A stretch of DNA of 64,000 nucleotides from the NCBI GenBank assembly GCA_045542355.1, contig JAZQKX010000016.1, positions 26,565 to 90,564 on the forward strand, given 5' to 3'. The notes below the pieces were generated by a model, which did no database searches, was not told where the DNA came from, and worked only from the letters and a program-made list of their open reading frames with translations. This document shows positions 1 to 8,575 of this stretch, one piece after another (position 1 is the stretch's first letter; each line of letters opens with the position of its first letter). This stretch comes from UMGS1532 sp045542355. GTDB lineage: Bacteria > Bacillota > Clostridia > Oscillospirales > Acutalibacteraceae. The translations under genes were made by a program, and so were the position numbers.

Positions 1-854
1 TCTCCTCTGCCGCCCTCATGGAAGAATTGATATTCCGTTCCGTCAAAGCAGTTTATTCCCTCATTGGTGTTTTTAACCGCGTGGGAATGCACTACATCTA
101 AAAGCACTGTCAGTCCCATTTCGTGGGCAGTATTAATTAATTCCTTAAGCTCACGGGAGGTTCCATACCTGGAAGATGCGGCGTAGAAATTGGAAACCTG
201 ATAACCAAAAGAGCCATAGTAAGGATGCTCCATGATTGCCATAATCTGAAGGGTGTTGTAGCCCAATTCCTTGATTTTCGGCAACATATTCTCGCGGAAT
301 TCCCGATAGGTAGAAACCCTGCCCTCCTCCGAAGCCATACCAATATGACATTCATATATAAATGGGGTCTTTTCGGGCTTAAAGCCGTTGTCAGTCCAAG
401 GAAATTCCTCCAAAGTGTCGTCAATCTCGGCACACCAAAGCAAGGTGTTTGGGTCCTGCACCACACGGGTGGCATAGGTGGGAACTCTCCTCAGGGTCTC
501 TCCGCCGTGAATCACAATAGCCTGTACACGGCTTCCTACAGAGAGCGCATCCAAGGGTAGGGTTATCTCGAAATTGCCATGCTCCAACTTGTTCATTTTG
601 TGGGAATACAGCTCCCAACCATTGAAGTCACCGCAGAGGTACATGTCCTCTGCACCCGGCGCCCATTCGCGATAGACCCAGCCGTCGACGGTTTTGTGAA
701 AACCGTAGTATTTATATGCATTGGCGAAATCCACAATGTTTCCGCGGGTGCCCATAAGCTGTTTTTTTGCAGTCTTGTAGTTTTTCATTCTGGCATCTAT
801 TGCCCCGCTAAAGGGCTCAAGGTATCCGTCTAATTCTATTATTTTATAAGCCAT
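1..854 (-). CDS. glgB: 1,4-alpha-glucan branching enzyme (5' part, runs off window)
   Basis: This gene enters from the left edge, so only the first 284 or so residues are visible. The protein begins MAYKIIELDGYLEPF. A CBM48-like segment (WAPGAEDMYLCGDFNGW) lies near residues 63-80. The start of the GH13 barrel follows, with FGYQVSNFYAASSRYGT and the conserved region I LDVVHSH. These words are typical of glycogen branching enzymes, which cut alpha-1,4 chains and rejoin them as alpha-1,6 branches. The FGYQVSNFYA stretch resembles the branching-enzyme type shared with eukaryotes more than the classic E. coli GlgB. The start codon at 852-854 follows a good GGAGGT site. The catalytic Asp and Glu lie outside the window. 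The family is fairly sure; the subtype is an inference. Confidence 0.85.
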   Translation of the reverse strand, partial: MAYKIIELDGYLEPFSGAIDARMKNYKTAKKQLMGTRGNIVDFANAYKYYGFHKTVDGWVYREWAPGAEDMYLCGDFNGWELYSHKMNKLEHGNFEITLPLDALSVGSRVQAIVIHGGETLRRVPTYATRVVQDPNTLLWCAEIDDTLEEFPWTDNGFKPEKTPFIYECHIGMASEEGRVSTYREFRENMLPKIKELGYNTLQIMAIMEHPYYGSFGYQVSNFYAASSRYGTSRELKELINTAHEMGLTVLLDVVHSHAVKNTNEGINCFDGTEYQFFHEGGRG

Positions 855-899
855 CAATGACCTCCGAAACAATTTATTTTAATTAATTCCTATAAATAA

Positions 900-928
900 A
901 ATATACACTTTTTTAAAACCGCTGTCAA
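900..928 (-). promoter_or_regulatory. Sigma-A-type promoter of the branching enzyme gene
   Basis: On the minus strand TTGACA (923-928) and TATATT (900-905) are separated by exactly 17 bases. They lie about 45 bases upstream of the branching enzyme start codon. This is a near-consensus housekeeping promoter and the only obvious one upstream of that gene. Confidence 0.65.
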
Positions 929-1032
929 GCATACCCGACTCATTACCTCAATTTGCATCATTATATTACATATTATTGCCTTCCATTTGGGTGGATATTT
1001 ACAGTCTTGCCTCCATACAACTCCTTTTTCCC

Positions 1033-1061
1033 TTGACAAATCACCGCCTTTAGGTTAAGAT
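1033..1061 (+). promoter_or_regulatory. Promoter of tRNA-Arg
   Basis: A perfect -35 TTGACA (1033-1038) and a -10 TAAGAT (1056-1061) are 17 bases apart. They end 21 bases before the tRNA-Arg. A second possible -10, TATTAT, overlaps it but gives too long a spacer. Confidence 0.5.
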
Positions 1062-1082
1062 ATTATAGCAAATTAAACACTC

Positions 1083-1157
1083 GCCCGCATAGTTCAACGG
1101 ATAGAATAAGTCCCTCCTAAGGATTAGATATAGGTTCGATTCCTATTGCGGGTGCCA
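1083..1157 (+). tRNA. tRNA-Arg (anticodon CCT)
   Basis: A full cloverleaf can be drawn. The acceptor stem is GCCCGCA with TGCGGGT. The anticodon stem AGTCC/GGATT closes the loop CTCCTAA, giving anticodon CCT. The T-arm is ATAGG TTCGATT CCTAT. The discriminator G is followed by an encoded CCA. It decodes AGG arginine codons. It is a single-gene transcription unit with its own promoter and terminator. Confidence 0.93.
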
Positions 1158-1159
1158 AA

Positions 1160-1189
1160 ACTCCTCGCTGTCCGAAGTGAGGAGTTTTA
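1160..1189 (+). terminator. Intrinsic terminator of tRNA-Arg
   Basis: A hairpin with stem ACTCCTC/GAGGAGT and a 12-base loop is followed by TTTTA. It begins three bases after the CCA end of tRNA-Arg. Confidence 0.75.
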
Positions 1190-1284
1190 TCCATTGTGAC
1201 AACAATGGCATATCATCTCACCAGCGGCAAATATATCATAACTGCGGAGAAGTGTATACAATCACTCAACACAAACACAAGTAA

Positions 1285-1320
1285 ACACTTGACTCATTTT
1301 CAGTCAGGTGTTTTTCTTTT
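1285..1320 (+). terminator. Terminator-like hairpin without an upstream gene
   Basis: ACACTTGACT pairs with AGTCAGGTGT around a 7-base loop. The hairpin runs into TTTTTCTTTT. It looks like a genuine plus-strand intrinsic terminator, but no gene lies between it and the tRNA terminator about 100 bases upstream. Confidence 0.6.
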
Positions 1321-1333
1321 GCTTTCGTCAATC

Positions 1334-1380
1334 AAAAATCCGCCTACGCGAATTAATTGGCATAGACGGATTTTTTATTT
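1334..1380 (+). terminator. Second terminator-like hairpin
   Basis: AAAATCCGCCTACGCG pairs imperfectly with GGCATAGACGGATTTT and is followed by a T-rich tail. The A-run on the left means it could act in both directions. No gene is assigned to it. Confidence 0.5.
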
Positions 1381-1609
1381 TTTGTCTAATTATTCCTTTA
1401 AAGTGATTAAAAAGCATCACATCGAACTTAATTTTTCTTGTACAGAGAGCTTGTTCAGTTTAGACCTTAGCGTTTGCTTATAATATTAAACTCATCAACT
1501 AAGAATACCATTTACGGTATATTCTTAATTGATGATTTTCTAATGCGAGTTGATGTTATGTGCAGTTATCGTATTAACAAACAATTGCCCTTTTTGTTTT
1601 AGAAAAACC

Positions 1610-1639
1610 TTTACAAACCCGCATTGCTTGTGGTATAAT
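1610..1639 (+). promoter_or_regulatory. Promoter of the proline symporter gene
   Basis: TTTACA (1610-1615) and TATAAT (1634-1639), with an 18-base spacer and a TG before the -10, lie about 60 bases upstream of the symporter start codon. The AT-rich leader shows no obvious riboswitch. Confidence 0.65.
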
Positions 1640-1698
1640 GTGGTTATTAATTTTTTGTTAAAAAATCTGTAAAATTCAGACAGACGGAGGTAAAAAAC

Positions 1699-3279
1699 AT
1701 GAGCGGTGCAACAATTCAAATTCTGGTTGCTATGGTCATTTATATGGCTGTTGTTATAGTAATCGGTGTTTTGTTTGCCAAGCGCGCAAACAAAAGCTCA
1801 GAAAACTACTTTTTAGGCGGACGTTCCCTTGGTCCTTGGGTAACGGCTATGAGTGCCGAGGCTTCGGATATGAGCGGATGGCTCCTTATGGGTCTGCCCG
1901 GTGTTGCCTATTGGTGTGGTCTTGCCGACGCGGCATGGACAGCAATCGGTCTTGCTGTTGGTACATATCTCAACTGGCTTATCGTTTCAAAGCGTCTTAG
2001 ACGCTACAGCATCCGAGCCAACAACTCCATCACCCTGCCCGAGTTCTTCTCCAACCGTTTCCGCGAGAACAAAAAGGTTATCATGACCATTTCAGCCTTG
2101 TTTATCTTGGTATTCTTCACCGTTTATGCGGCAAGTTGTTTTGTTACTTGCGGTAAGCTGTTCTCCACCCTTTTCGGCGCAGACTACAGACTTATGATGC
2201 TTATAGGCGCGGTTTTTGTGCTTATCTACACAATCCTCGGCGGCTTCCTTGCAGAAAGCGCATCCGACTTTATGCAGGGTATCGTTATGATAATTGCCCT
2301 TGCTGTTATCGTTGTTATAGGCACGGTATCTGCGGGCGGTCTCGGTGCAGTTATCGACAACGCCCGTTCCATCCCCGGTTTCTTCGAGTTCTTCGGTCTT
2401 GCCACCCCCACAACCGCCGATGCAAACGGCATTGCAACCCAGCTCATTGCTGGAGGCAAACCTGTATTCGGCGAGGCTGCTCCTTACGGAATTCTCACCA
2501 TTTGCTCTATGATGGCTTGGGGCCTTGGCTACTTCGGTATGCCTCAGGTTCTCCTGCGCTTTATGGCAATCCGCCGCGAGGACGAATTAAAGCGCTCCCG
2601 CAGAATTGCTATGGTTTGGGTGTTAATCTCCCTTGCCGTTGCAGTGTTCATCGGTATCATGGGCAGAGATTTATTCCCTGTGGCACACCTTACAAAGTCA
2701 AGTGCCGAAAACATCTTCATCACTCTTGCGACCAGTTCCCTGCCTCCCATTCTTGCAGGTTTTGTTATGGCCGGTATCCTTGCCGCAACCATCAGCTCCT
2801 CCGACTCTTATCTCCTTATTGCCGCTTCTGCTGTGGCTAAGAATGTATATCAGGGTATCATCAAGAAGAACGCAACCGACAAGCAGGTTATGACAATTAC
2901 AAGAATAACCCTTCTTGTAATCGCCGCAATCGCCATTGTGATTGCGCTGGACGAAAACAGCGTTATCTTTAATGTTGTTTCCTTTGCCTGGGCAGGCTTC
3001 GGCGCCACATTCGGTCCGCTTATGCTGTTCTCACTTTTCTGGAAGCGTATCAACCGCGCAGGTGCTGTTGCAGGTATGGTAGGCGGCGGCGCAATGGTAT
3101 TTATATGGAAGCTTCTTATCAGTAAGCTTGGCGGTGTGTTCGCAATCTACGAGCTTCTCCCCGCATTCATCTTCTCCTCAATCCTTATTGTATTGGTTTC
3201 ACTCCTCACCGCCGCTCCCTCTAAGGAGATTGAAGAAGATTTCGAGGCTGTAAAACTCGGCGAGGTTGCAGACAGCTAA
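1699..3279 (+). CDS. putP: Sodium/proline symporter (SSS family)
   Basis: The 526-residue integral membrane protein is built of about 13 hydrophobic segments, as in solute:sodium symporters (TC 2.A.21). It imports proline with Na+. The diagnostic N-terminal run is FLGGRSLGPWVTAMSAEASDM, followed by SGWLLMGLPG, the PutP Na+/proline-binding region in TM2. YFGMPQVLLRFMAI and ISSSDSYLLIAASAVAKN are also typical of PutP. The start at 1699 follows CGGAGG with normal spacing. It is monocistronic: its own promoter lies upstream and a bidirectional terminator follows. Substrate assignment to proline rests on close PutP-like motifs and is likely but not certain, as related SSS proteins carry other solutes. 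Confidence 0.88.
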   Translation: MSGATIQILVAMVIYMAVVIVIGVLFAKRANKSSENYFLGGRSLGPWVTAMSAEASDMSGWLLMGLPGVAYWCGLADAAWTAIGLAVGTYLNWLIVSKRLRRYSIRANNSITLPEFFSNRFRENKKVIMTISALFILVFFTVYAASCFVTCGKLFSTLFGADYRLMMLIGAVFVLIYTILGGFLAESASDFMQGIVMIIALAVIVVIGTVSAGGLGAVIDNARSIPGFFEFFGLATPTTADANGIATQLIAGGKPVFGEAAPYGILTICSMMAWGLGYFGMPQVLLRFMAIRREDELKRSRRIAMVWVLISLAVAVFIGIMGRDLFPVAHLTKSSAENIFITLATSSLPPILAGFVMAGILAATISSSDSYLLIAASAVAKNVYQGIIKKNATDKQVMTITRITLLVIAAIAIVIALDENSVIFNVVSFAWAGFGATFGPLMLFSLFWKRINRAGAVAGMVGGGAMVFIWKLLISKLGGVFAIYELLPAFIFSSILIVLVSLLTAAPSKEIEEDFEAVKLGEVADS

Positions 3280-3305
3280 ACCTATCCAACAAACCCATAA
3301 AAAAT

Positions 3306-3332
3306 GTCCCTTGTAGGTAATCTACAAGGGAC
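3306..3332. terminator. Bidirectional terminator between putP and argF
   Basis: A perfect 11-base-pair stem, GTCCCTTGTAG with CTACAAGGGAC, has a 5-base loop. It lies between the convergent ends of the symporter gene and the arginine operon. Confidence 0.8.
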
Positions 3333-3348
3333 TGTTTATTTATAGATA

Positions 3349-4335
3349 TTATTCGGTTACTGCGGCAATAATAGCCTTAATTGTGTGCATACGGTTTTCG
3401 GCTTCCTTGAAAACGATGGACTGTTCACTTTCGAAAACCTCATCGCTGACCTCCATGCTGTCGCGACCGAACTTTTCTCCCATCTCCTTGCCAACGGTGG
3501 TTTTTAAATCGTGGAAAGCAGGGAGACAATGCATAAACACAGCTGTCGGCTTTGCAAAGCTCATGGCTTTTTTGTTTACCTGATATGGACCGAGAGCCTT
3601 TATTCGCTCCTCCCAGACTTCGGTGGGCTCACCCATGGAAACCCAAACGTCGGTATAAACAACGTCGGCATTTTTAAGAGCTACTGCAGGGTCCTCGCTA
3701 AACTCCAGCTTGGCACCGCTGACCTTTGCCAACTTCTGACACTTTGCAATAAGCTCCTCATTGGGGAAATACTCCTTTGGGGCGCATACGCTGAAATCAA
3801 CACCCATTATAGCCGAGCCTACCATCAGGGAATTACCCATATTATATCGGGCGTCGCCCATATAGCAAAGCTTGATACCGTCGAGTGTTCCGAAATGCTC
3901 ACGGATTGTGAGGAAATCGGCTAAAATCTGGGTGGGGTGGAATTCGTTTGTGAGGCCATTTATAACAGGAATAGAAGCATATTTTGCCAACTCTTCAACT
4001 ATCTCCTGACCAAAGCCACGATATTCAATTGCGTCGTACATTCCCGACAGCACTCGCGCTGTGTCGGCAATGCTTTCTTTTTTGCCTATCTGAGAGCCTG
4101 TGGGGTCGAGATATGTGCTTCCCATACCAAGATCCGCAGCCGCAACCTCAAAGGCGCAACGGGTACGGGTGCTGGTCTTTTCGAAAATCAATGCAATATT
4201 TCGGCCCTGAAGACTATCGTGAGCCTCACGGTTTTTCTTTTTCTCTTTGTATTCAGCCGCTGAATCCAGAAGGTATAAAAGTTCATCCTTGCTGAAATCC
4301 AACAGCTTTAAAAAATCTTTACCCTTTAAATTCAT
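3349..4335 (-). CDS. argF: Ornithine carbamoyltransferase
   Basis: The 328-residue enzyme joins ornithine and carbamoyl phosphate to make citrulline. Visible motifs are STRTRCAFE (carbamoyl phosphate binding), FHPTQ, DVWVSMGE (ornithine-binding SMG loop) and FMHCLPAFHD with the HCLP catalytic Cys. It is the last gene of the arginine operon. I take the ATG at 4333-4335 (MNLKGKDF) as the start. It sits 10 bases after AAGGAG, and its ATG lies just past the argD stop, whereas an upstream in-frame ATG at 4356 precedes the ribosome binding site. An arcB role in the arginine deiminase pathway is unlikely given the biosynthetic context. Confidence 0.95.
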   Translation of the reverse strand: MNLKGKDFLKLLDFSKDELLYLLDSAAEYKEKKKNREAHDSLQGRNIALIFEKTSTRTRCAFEVAAADLGMGSTYLDPTGSQIGKKESIADTARVLSGMYDAIEYRGFGQEIVEELAKYASIPVINGLTNEFHPTQILADFLTIREHFGTLDGIKLCYMGDARYNMGNSLMVGSAIMGVDFSVCAPKEYFPNEELIAKCQKLAKVSGAKLEFSEDPAVALKNADVVYTDVWVSMGEPTEVWEERIKALGPYQVNKKAMSFAKPTAVFMHCLPAFHDLKTTVGKEMGEKFGRDSMEVSDEVFESEQSIVFKEAENRMHTIKAIIAAVTE

Positions 4336-4339
4336 GGCA

Positions 4340-5509
4340 TTATGTCTCCTTTTCACATGCTTTTTTAATCACTTTTATAGCTTTTTCCAGTTGTTCCATT
4401 GTGATGTTAAGGGGTGGCAAAAGGCGAACCTTATCCTTTGCCTTGATAACCAACACTCCCTCTGCCATACAGTCGTTGATTATGTCCCCAGCGGGGCGCT
4501 TTGTGGTAAGACCTAACATAAGACCCATTCCGCTGATGTCGGTGATGCCCTCACATTTTGACACTTCATCAATTATATACCGAGATTTTGCTCTGACATC
4601 CGCCAAAAGCTCATGGTCAAGACGGCGGAGAATGCTCAACGCACCCGCGCAACAAACGGGATTTCCGCCAAAGGTAGAGCCATGGGAAGATGGGGTAAGC
4701 ACATTTTCGCACTTTTGGAACATCATTGTGGCGCCCAAGGGCAAACCACCGCCAAGACCCTTTGCTGTGGATACAATGTCGGGGTTTATTCCGTAATTCA
4801 TATAACCGTAAAGCTGACCCGTTCTGCCGTTGCCTGTCTGCACCTCATCAACAATCATAAGGATGTCCTGAGTCTCGGCAATCTCGGAAATCGCCTTTAC
4901 AAATTCGGGGGTCAGAGGCATCACACCGCCCTCGCCCTGCACAATCTCAAACATAATCGCGGCAACCTTGTGGGCTGAAACCTTGGCTCTTAAATCTTCT
5001 ATATTATTGGCTTCTACATAGTCGAAGCCCTCGGTCAAAGGCAGGAAATCCTTATGGAAAACCTCCTGACCTGTTGCGGCAAGGGTGGTGATAGTTCTGC
5101 CGTGAAAACTGTTAATAAGAGTGAGAATAACGTTATACTCCGCTCCCTTTTTCTCGGCGGCATACTTTCTTGCAACCTTTATAGCACACTCATTAGCCTC
5201 GGCGCCCGAATTGGAAAAGAACACCTTTTTGGCGCCGGTTTTCTCGCAAAGAAGCTGGGCTAATTCCACCTGTGGCTGGGTGTAGTAAAGGTTGGAAATA
5301 TGTTGGAGTTTATTCAGTTGTTCGCTTACAGCCTCCACCCACTCACTGTCGGCGGCACCAAATGTATTAACCGCAATACCCGACGAAAGGTCTATATATT
5401 CCTTGCCGTCTTCATCTATTAAAGCCGCGCCCTTGCCCTCTTTTATAACAAGGGGGAATCGGGCATAGGTACCTGCTACATATTGCTCGTCAAGAAGCTT
5501 AACGTTCAT
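4340..5509 (-). CDS. argD: Acetylornithine aminotransferase
   Basis: The 389-residue PLP-dependent class III aminotransferase converts N-acetylglutamate semialdehyde to N-acetylornithine. The PLP site is visible as FSNSGAEANECAIKVARKYA, IMIVDEVQTGNGRTG-like text (here LMIVDEVQTGNGRTG) and STAKGLGGGLPLGA, whose Lys forms the Schiff base. The start chosen is MNVKLLDEQY, at 5509, which follows GGAGGA with 9 bases between. The argB stop lies inside this start region, so the two frames overlap by 11 bases and translation is probably coupled. The enzyme may also serve lysine synthesis as a succinyldiaminopimelate aminotransferase, as many ArgD proteins do. Confidence 0.94.
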   Translation of the reverse strand: MNVKLLDEQYVAGTYARFPLVIKEGKGAALIDEDGKEYIDLSSGIAVNTFGAADSEWVEAVSEQLNKLQHISNLYYTQPQVELAQLLCEKTGAKKVFFSNSGAEANECAIKVARKYAAEKKGAEYNVILTLINSFHGRTITTLAATGQEVFHKDFLPLTEGFDYVEANNIEDLRAKVSAHKVAAIMFEIVQGEGGVMPLTPEFVKAISEIAETQDILMIVDEVQTGNGRTGQLYGYMNYGINPDIVSTAKGLGGGLPLGATMMFQKCENVLTPSSHGSTFGGNPVCCAGALSILRRLDHELLADVRAKSRYIIDEVSKCEGITDISGMGLMLGLTTKRPAGDIINDCMAEGVLVIKAKDKVRLLPPLNITMEQLEKAIKVIKKACEKET

Positions 5510-6377
5510 CGTCGTGGTCCTCCGAAACCATTGTTCCTGCACCCTCGTCGGTAAGAGTTTCTATAAGCAGAGAGTGGGGCACACGTCCGTCCATGATGAT
5601 TACCTTTTTAACACCGCGGTGGATAGCGTCGATACAACACTCCACCTTGGGTATCATACCACCGGAAATGGTGCCATCCTCAAAGAGTTTAATAGCGCCC
5701 TTTATATCAATATTGGGGATTATTGAATCGGGGTCATCCTTATCCTTTAGCACTCCTGCGATATCGGTCATGGTGATGAGTCTTTCGGCACCAAGCGCAC
5801 CTGCAATATATGCGGCGGCGGTGTCGGCATTGATGTTATACACATTGCCCTCTTTATCGCAACCTACTGTGGATACAACGGGGATATAGCCGTGGTGAAG
5901 CAGGTCGGTGATGGGGGTTACGTTAACATTGGTAATGCTACCAACAAAGCCTAAACGTTCATCCTTAACCTTGGCTTCTATCATACTTCCGTCGATGCCC
6001 GAAATGCCCATGGCGTTACCGCCTTTGGATTCCAGCAGATTGACAAGACTCTTGTTGATTTTACCAGCCAAAACCATCTGAACAACCTCGGCAGTTTCCT
6101 TATCGGTAACGCGAAGTCCCTCGACGAACTCTGATTTTTTGCCTATTCTTGATAGGGTTTCGGTGATTTCGGGACCACCTCCATGCACCAGCACAACCTT
6201 AACACCGATGAGCCATAAAAGAACGATGTCCTCCATAACCTGTAGCTTAAGTTCCTCGTTAATCATAGCGTTGCCGCCGTATTTTACAACAACGATTTTA
6301 TTGTTGTATTTCTTTATGTAGGGAAGCGCCTGAGTAAGCACTTCCGCCCTTTGGGCGTTGGTTAAATCTATAGCCAT
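5499..6377 (-). CDS. argB: Acetylglutamate kinase
   Basis: The 292-residue amino-acid kinase phosphorylates N-acetylglutamate. The motifs VVKYGGNAM near residue 30 and LVHGGGPEI near residue 65 are the nucleotide and substrate loops. NINADTAAAYIAGALGAERL and GGMIPKVECCIDAI are also family signatures. It follows argJ by about 40 bases with an AAGGAG site and overlaps the start of argD. Enzymes of this type in the acetyl-cycling pathway are commonly inhibited by arginine (family knowledge); an N-terminal extension (MAIDLTNAQRAEVLTQALPY) resembles the helix found in arginine-sensitive forms. Confidence 0.95.
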   Translation of the reverse strand: MAIDLTNAQRAEVLTQALPYIKKYNNKIVVVKYGGNAMINEELKLQVMEDIVLLWLIGVKVVLVHGGGPEITETLSRIGKKSEFVEGLRVTDKETAEVVQMVLAGKINKSLVNLLESKGGNAMGISGIDGSMIEAKVKDERLGFVGSITNVNVTPITDLLHHGYIPVVSTVGCDKEGNVYNINADTAAAYIAGALGAERLITMTDIAGVLKDKDDPDSIIPNIDIKGAIKLFEDGTISGGMIPKVECCIDAIHRGVKKVIIMDGRVPHSLLIETLTDEGAGTMVSEDHDDER

Positions 6378-6417
6378 TTCTTTCTCCTTTTTGGACGGAA
6401 TATTTCGTAAATAAGCT

Positions 6418-7632
6418 TTATGTACGGTAGTCTCCGTTGATCTTCACATACTCATAGGTAAGATCACAACCCCAAGCGGTGGAGGAAAAATCTCCGTCGT
6501 TGAGATTAATAAGTATTTCTATCTCTTCCTCTAAAAGTATTTCCTTTGCGATTTCCTCGCTGAAAGGAATTCCCGCGCCATTCTGACAAACAGGAATCTC
6601 TCCCTTAGCGCTCTTGAAAGACACATCTATTTTATTAACATCCACATCGGCACCGCTATAGCCGATAGCACATAGGACTCTGCCCCAGTTGGCATCGGCA
6701 CCGAACATGGCGGCTTTTGTTAGAGATGAGCAGATAACCGATTTTGCAACGGTCTTTGCAATTTCATCACTCTTGGCACCACGCACGGTGCATTCGAGAA
6801 GCTTGGTTGCGCCCTCGCCGTCACCTGCAATACATCTGCAAAGGTGGACAGTAAGGGTGTTGAGAGCCTTCATAAAGATTTCAAAGTGCTCACCCTCTGC
6901 AGTAATTTCCCCATTACCTGCCATACCGTTTGCCAGGACAGTTACCATATCATTGGTGGAGGTGTCGCCGTCTACACTTACCATATTAAAGGTGTTTTTT
7001 ATGTCACTGCTTAATGCCTTACTAAGCATTTCAGGACTGATGGCGCAGTCTGTTGTGATGAAGACAAGCATTGTTGCCATGTTGGGGTGAATCATGCCAC
7101 TACCCTTGGCAATACCGCCAATCTTACAGGTCTTACCGCCTATATTAAATTCCACTGCAATCTCTTTCACCTTGGTGTCGGTGGTCATTATTCCCTCGGC
7201 GGCGTTAAGACTTCCGTTATGGGACAACTCAGCCACCAACTCCCCTATTGCGTTCTTAATAGGGGTGATATCCAAAGGCTGACCGATAACACCTGTTGAA
7301 GCTACAACAACATCTGTGGCTTTAACACCCAATGCCTCGGCGGCAAGTGCGCAGGTAGCTTCTGCGATCTCAATGCCATTTGCATTACAGGTGTTGGCAT
7401 TACCGCTGTTGCAGATAATTGCCCGTGCCATACCATCGGAAATATTGTTTTTTGTAACTGTCAAGGGAGCGCCTTTAACAAGGTTTGTGGTATATACCGC
7501 CGCGGCGGAGGCAGGACATTCACTTACAATCAGCGCCAAATCTCGTTTGGTTTTATTCTTTCTGATTCCGCAATGCACACCGCCTGCGCGGAATCCTTTA
7601 GCGGCGCAAACACCGCCCTCTATTATTTTCAT
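6418..7632 (-). CDS. argJ: Glutamate N-acetyltransferase / N-acetylornithine transferase
   Basis: The 404-residue enzyme moves acetyl from acetylornithine to glutamate, making the pathway cyclic. No separate argA is seen here, so ArgJ probably supplies acetylglutamate. The family cleavage site is intact: KGSGMIHPNMATMLVFITTD contains the Ala-Thr bond cut autocatalytically to give two subunits, with the Thr as nucleophile. The start MKIIEGGVCA at 7632 follows GGAG and lies 10 bases downstream of the argC stop; the 14 residues encoded upstream read through that stop region and lack a binding site. Whether it is mono- or bifunctional cannot be told from the sequence. Confidence 0.95.
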   Translation of the reverse strand: MKIIEGGVCAAKGFRAGGVHCGIRKNKTKRDLALIVSECPASAAAVYTTNLVKGAPLTVTKNNISDGMARAIICNSGNANTCNANGIEIAEATCALAAEALGVKATDVVVASTGVIGQPLDITPIKNAIGELVAELSHNGSLNAAEGIMTTDTKVKEIAVEFNIGGKTCKIGGIAKGSGMIHPNMATMLVFITTDCAISPEMLSKALSSDIKNTFNMVSVDGDTSTNDMVTVLANGMAGNGEITAEGEHFEIFMKALNTLTVHLCRCIAGDGEGATKLLECTVRGAKSDEIAKTVAKSVICSSLTKAAMFGADANWGRVLCAIGYSGADVDVNKIDVSFKSAKGEIPVCQNGAGIPFSEEIAKEILLEEEIEILINLNDGDFSSTAWGCDLTYEYVKINGDYRT

Positions 7633-7642
7633 ATCATTACTC

Positions 7643-8575
7643 CTATATTTCCAGTCCCTCGGTTTTATCCACACCTAAAACGATGTTCATGCATTCAACA
7701 GCCGAGCCTGATGCACCTTTTCCAAGGTTATCATATCTTGCAATCAAAAGAATTCTGTCGGTATTTCCAGAAACAGAAATTTCCATGCTATCCTTCATTT
7801 CGAGTTTGTTTGCCGAAACAAATCCGCCCTCTGAGAAATCCTCATTATAGGAAACCACGGGTCCGTTATATTTTTCTTTATACATCGCTTTTATATCATC
7901 CACAGAAAAGCCTTTATTTAATTGGCTGCCAAAAAGAGGAATTGTCACTTCCATTCCGCTATAGAAATCCGCTACAACAGGCATGAAAACAGGCTCGTTT
8001 TTGATTCCTGAAATTGCTTTCATTTCGGGAAGATGCTTGTGGGATTGAGCTATACCGTACTGTCTCGGTGCGCCTAAAAGCGGGTCCTTTTCCATATCTT
8101 CATATTCGGCAATCATCTTTTTGCCGCCACCCGAATAACCGGTTATAGAAAAGCAAGAGAGCAAAGTATCTTTCTCGATTATTCCCTTTTCAACGAGGGG
8201 ATAAATAAGAGCGATAAAACCACTTGCATGACACCCTGGGTTTGCTATTCGCTTGGAATTTCTGATTTTTTCCTCGAAATCTCCAGACAATTCAGGAAAG
8301 CCGTATGCCCAATTCGGGTTTGTTCTGTGGGCGGTGGAGGTGTCGATAACCACTGTGTCGGGGTTGGTGATTAAAGAAACCGCCTCTATTGCCGCCTCGT
8401 CGGGCAGACATAAAAAGGCAATGTCTGCCGAATTTAGCGCTTCCCGTCTGGCATCAATATCCTTGCGCTTTTCCTCGCACAATTTTATTATTTCAATATC
8501 TTTTCTGCTTTCAAGTCTTTCGGCAATCCTTAGTCCCGTTGTACCCGCACTGCCGTCAATGAATATCTTTTTCAT
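7643..8575 (-). CDS. argC: N-acetyl-gamma-glutamyl-phosphate reductase (short type)
   Basis: The 310-residue enzyme reduces acetylglutamyl phosphate to the semialdehyde with NADPH. The N-terminal Rossmann segment (IDGSAGTTGLRIAERL) is of the GSAGTTG type found in the shorter ArgC class, unlike the GATGYTG of the common 345-residue class. The active Cys is in NPGCHASGF. The first 20 bases overlap the 3' end of argH, and its GGAG site lies within argH, which suggests coupled translation. Confidence 0.94.
   Translation of the reverse strand: MKKIFIDGSAGTTGLRIAERLESRKDIEIIKLCEEKRKDIDARREALNSADIAFLCLPDEAAIEAVSLITNPDTVVIDTSTAHRTNPNWAYGFPELSGDFEEKIRNSKRIANPGCHASGFIALIYPLVEKGIIEKDTLLSCFSITGYSGGGKKMIAEYEDMEKDPLLGAPRQYGIAQSHKHLPEMKAISGIKNEPVFMPVVADFYSGMEVTIPLFGSQLNKGFSVDDIKAMYKEKYNGPVVSYNEDFSEGGFVSANKLEMKDSMEISVSGNTDRILLIARYDNLGKGASGSAVECMNIVLGVDKTEGLEI

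Larger units (their letters stand above)
1190..1609. other. Gene-free stretch with tandem hairpins
   Basis: No convincing gene lies here. A 95-codon open frame (1196-1483, plus) runs straight across two terminator hairpins and has no ribosome binding site. The stretch holds a small hairpin CCATTGT/ACAATGG at 1192-1208, two terminator-like hairpins listed separately, and a long imperfect inverted repeat at about 1487-1541 whose arms both read close to TCATCAAnTAAGAAT. It may be the remains of a lost gene or element beside the tRNA (inference). Confidence 0.4.

Noticed and set aside
1196..1483. 95-codon plus-strand open frame after tRNA-Arg
   Set aside because: It runs across two terminator hairpins, lacks a ribosome binding site and has no recognisable composition of a protein.
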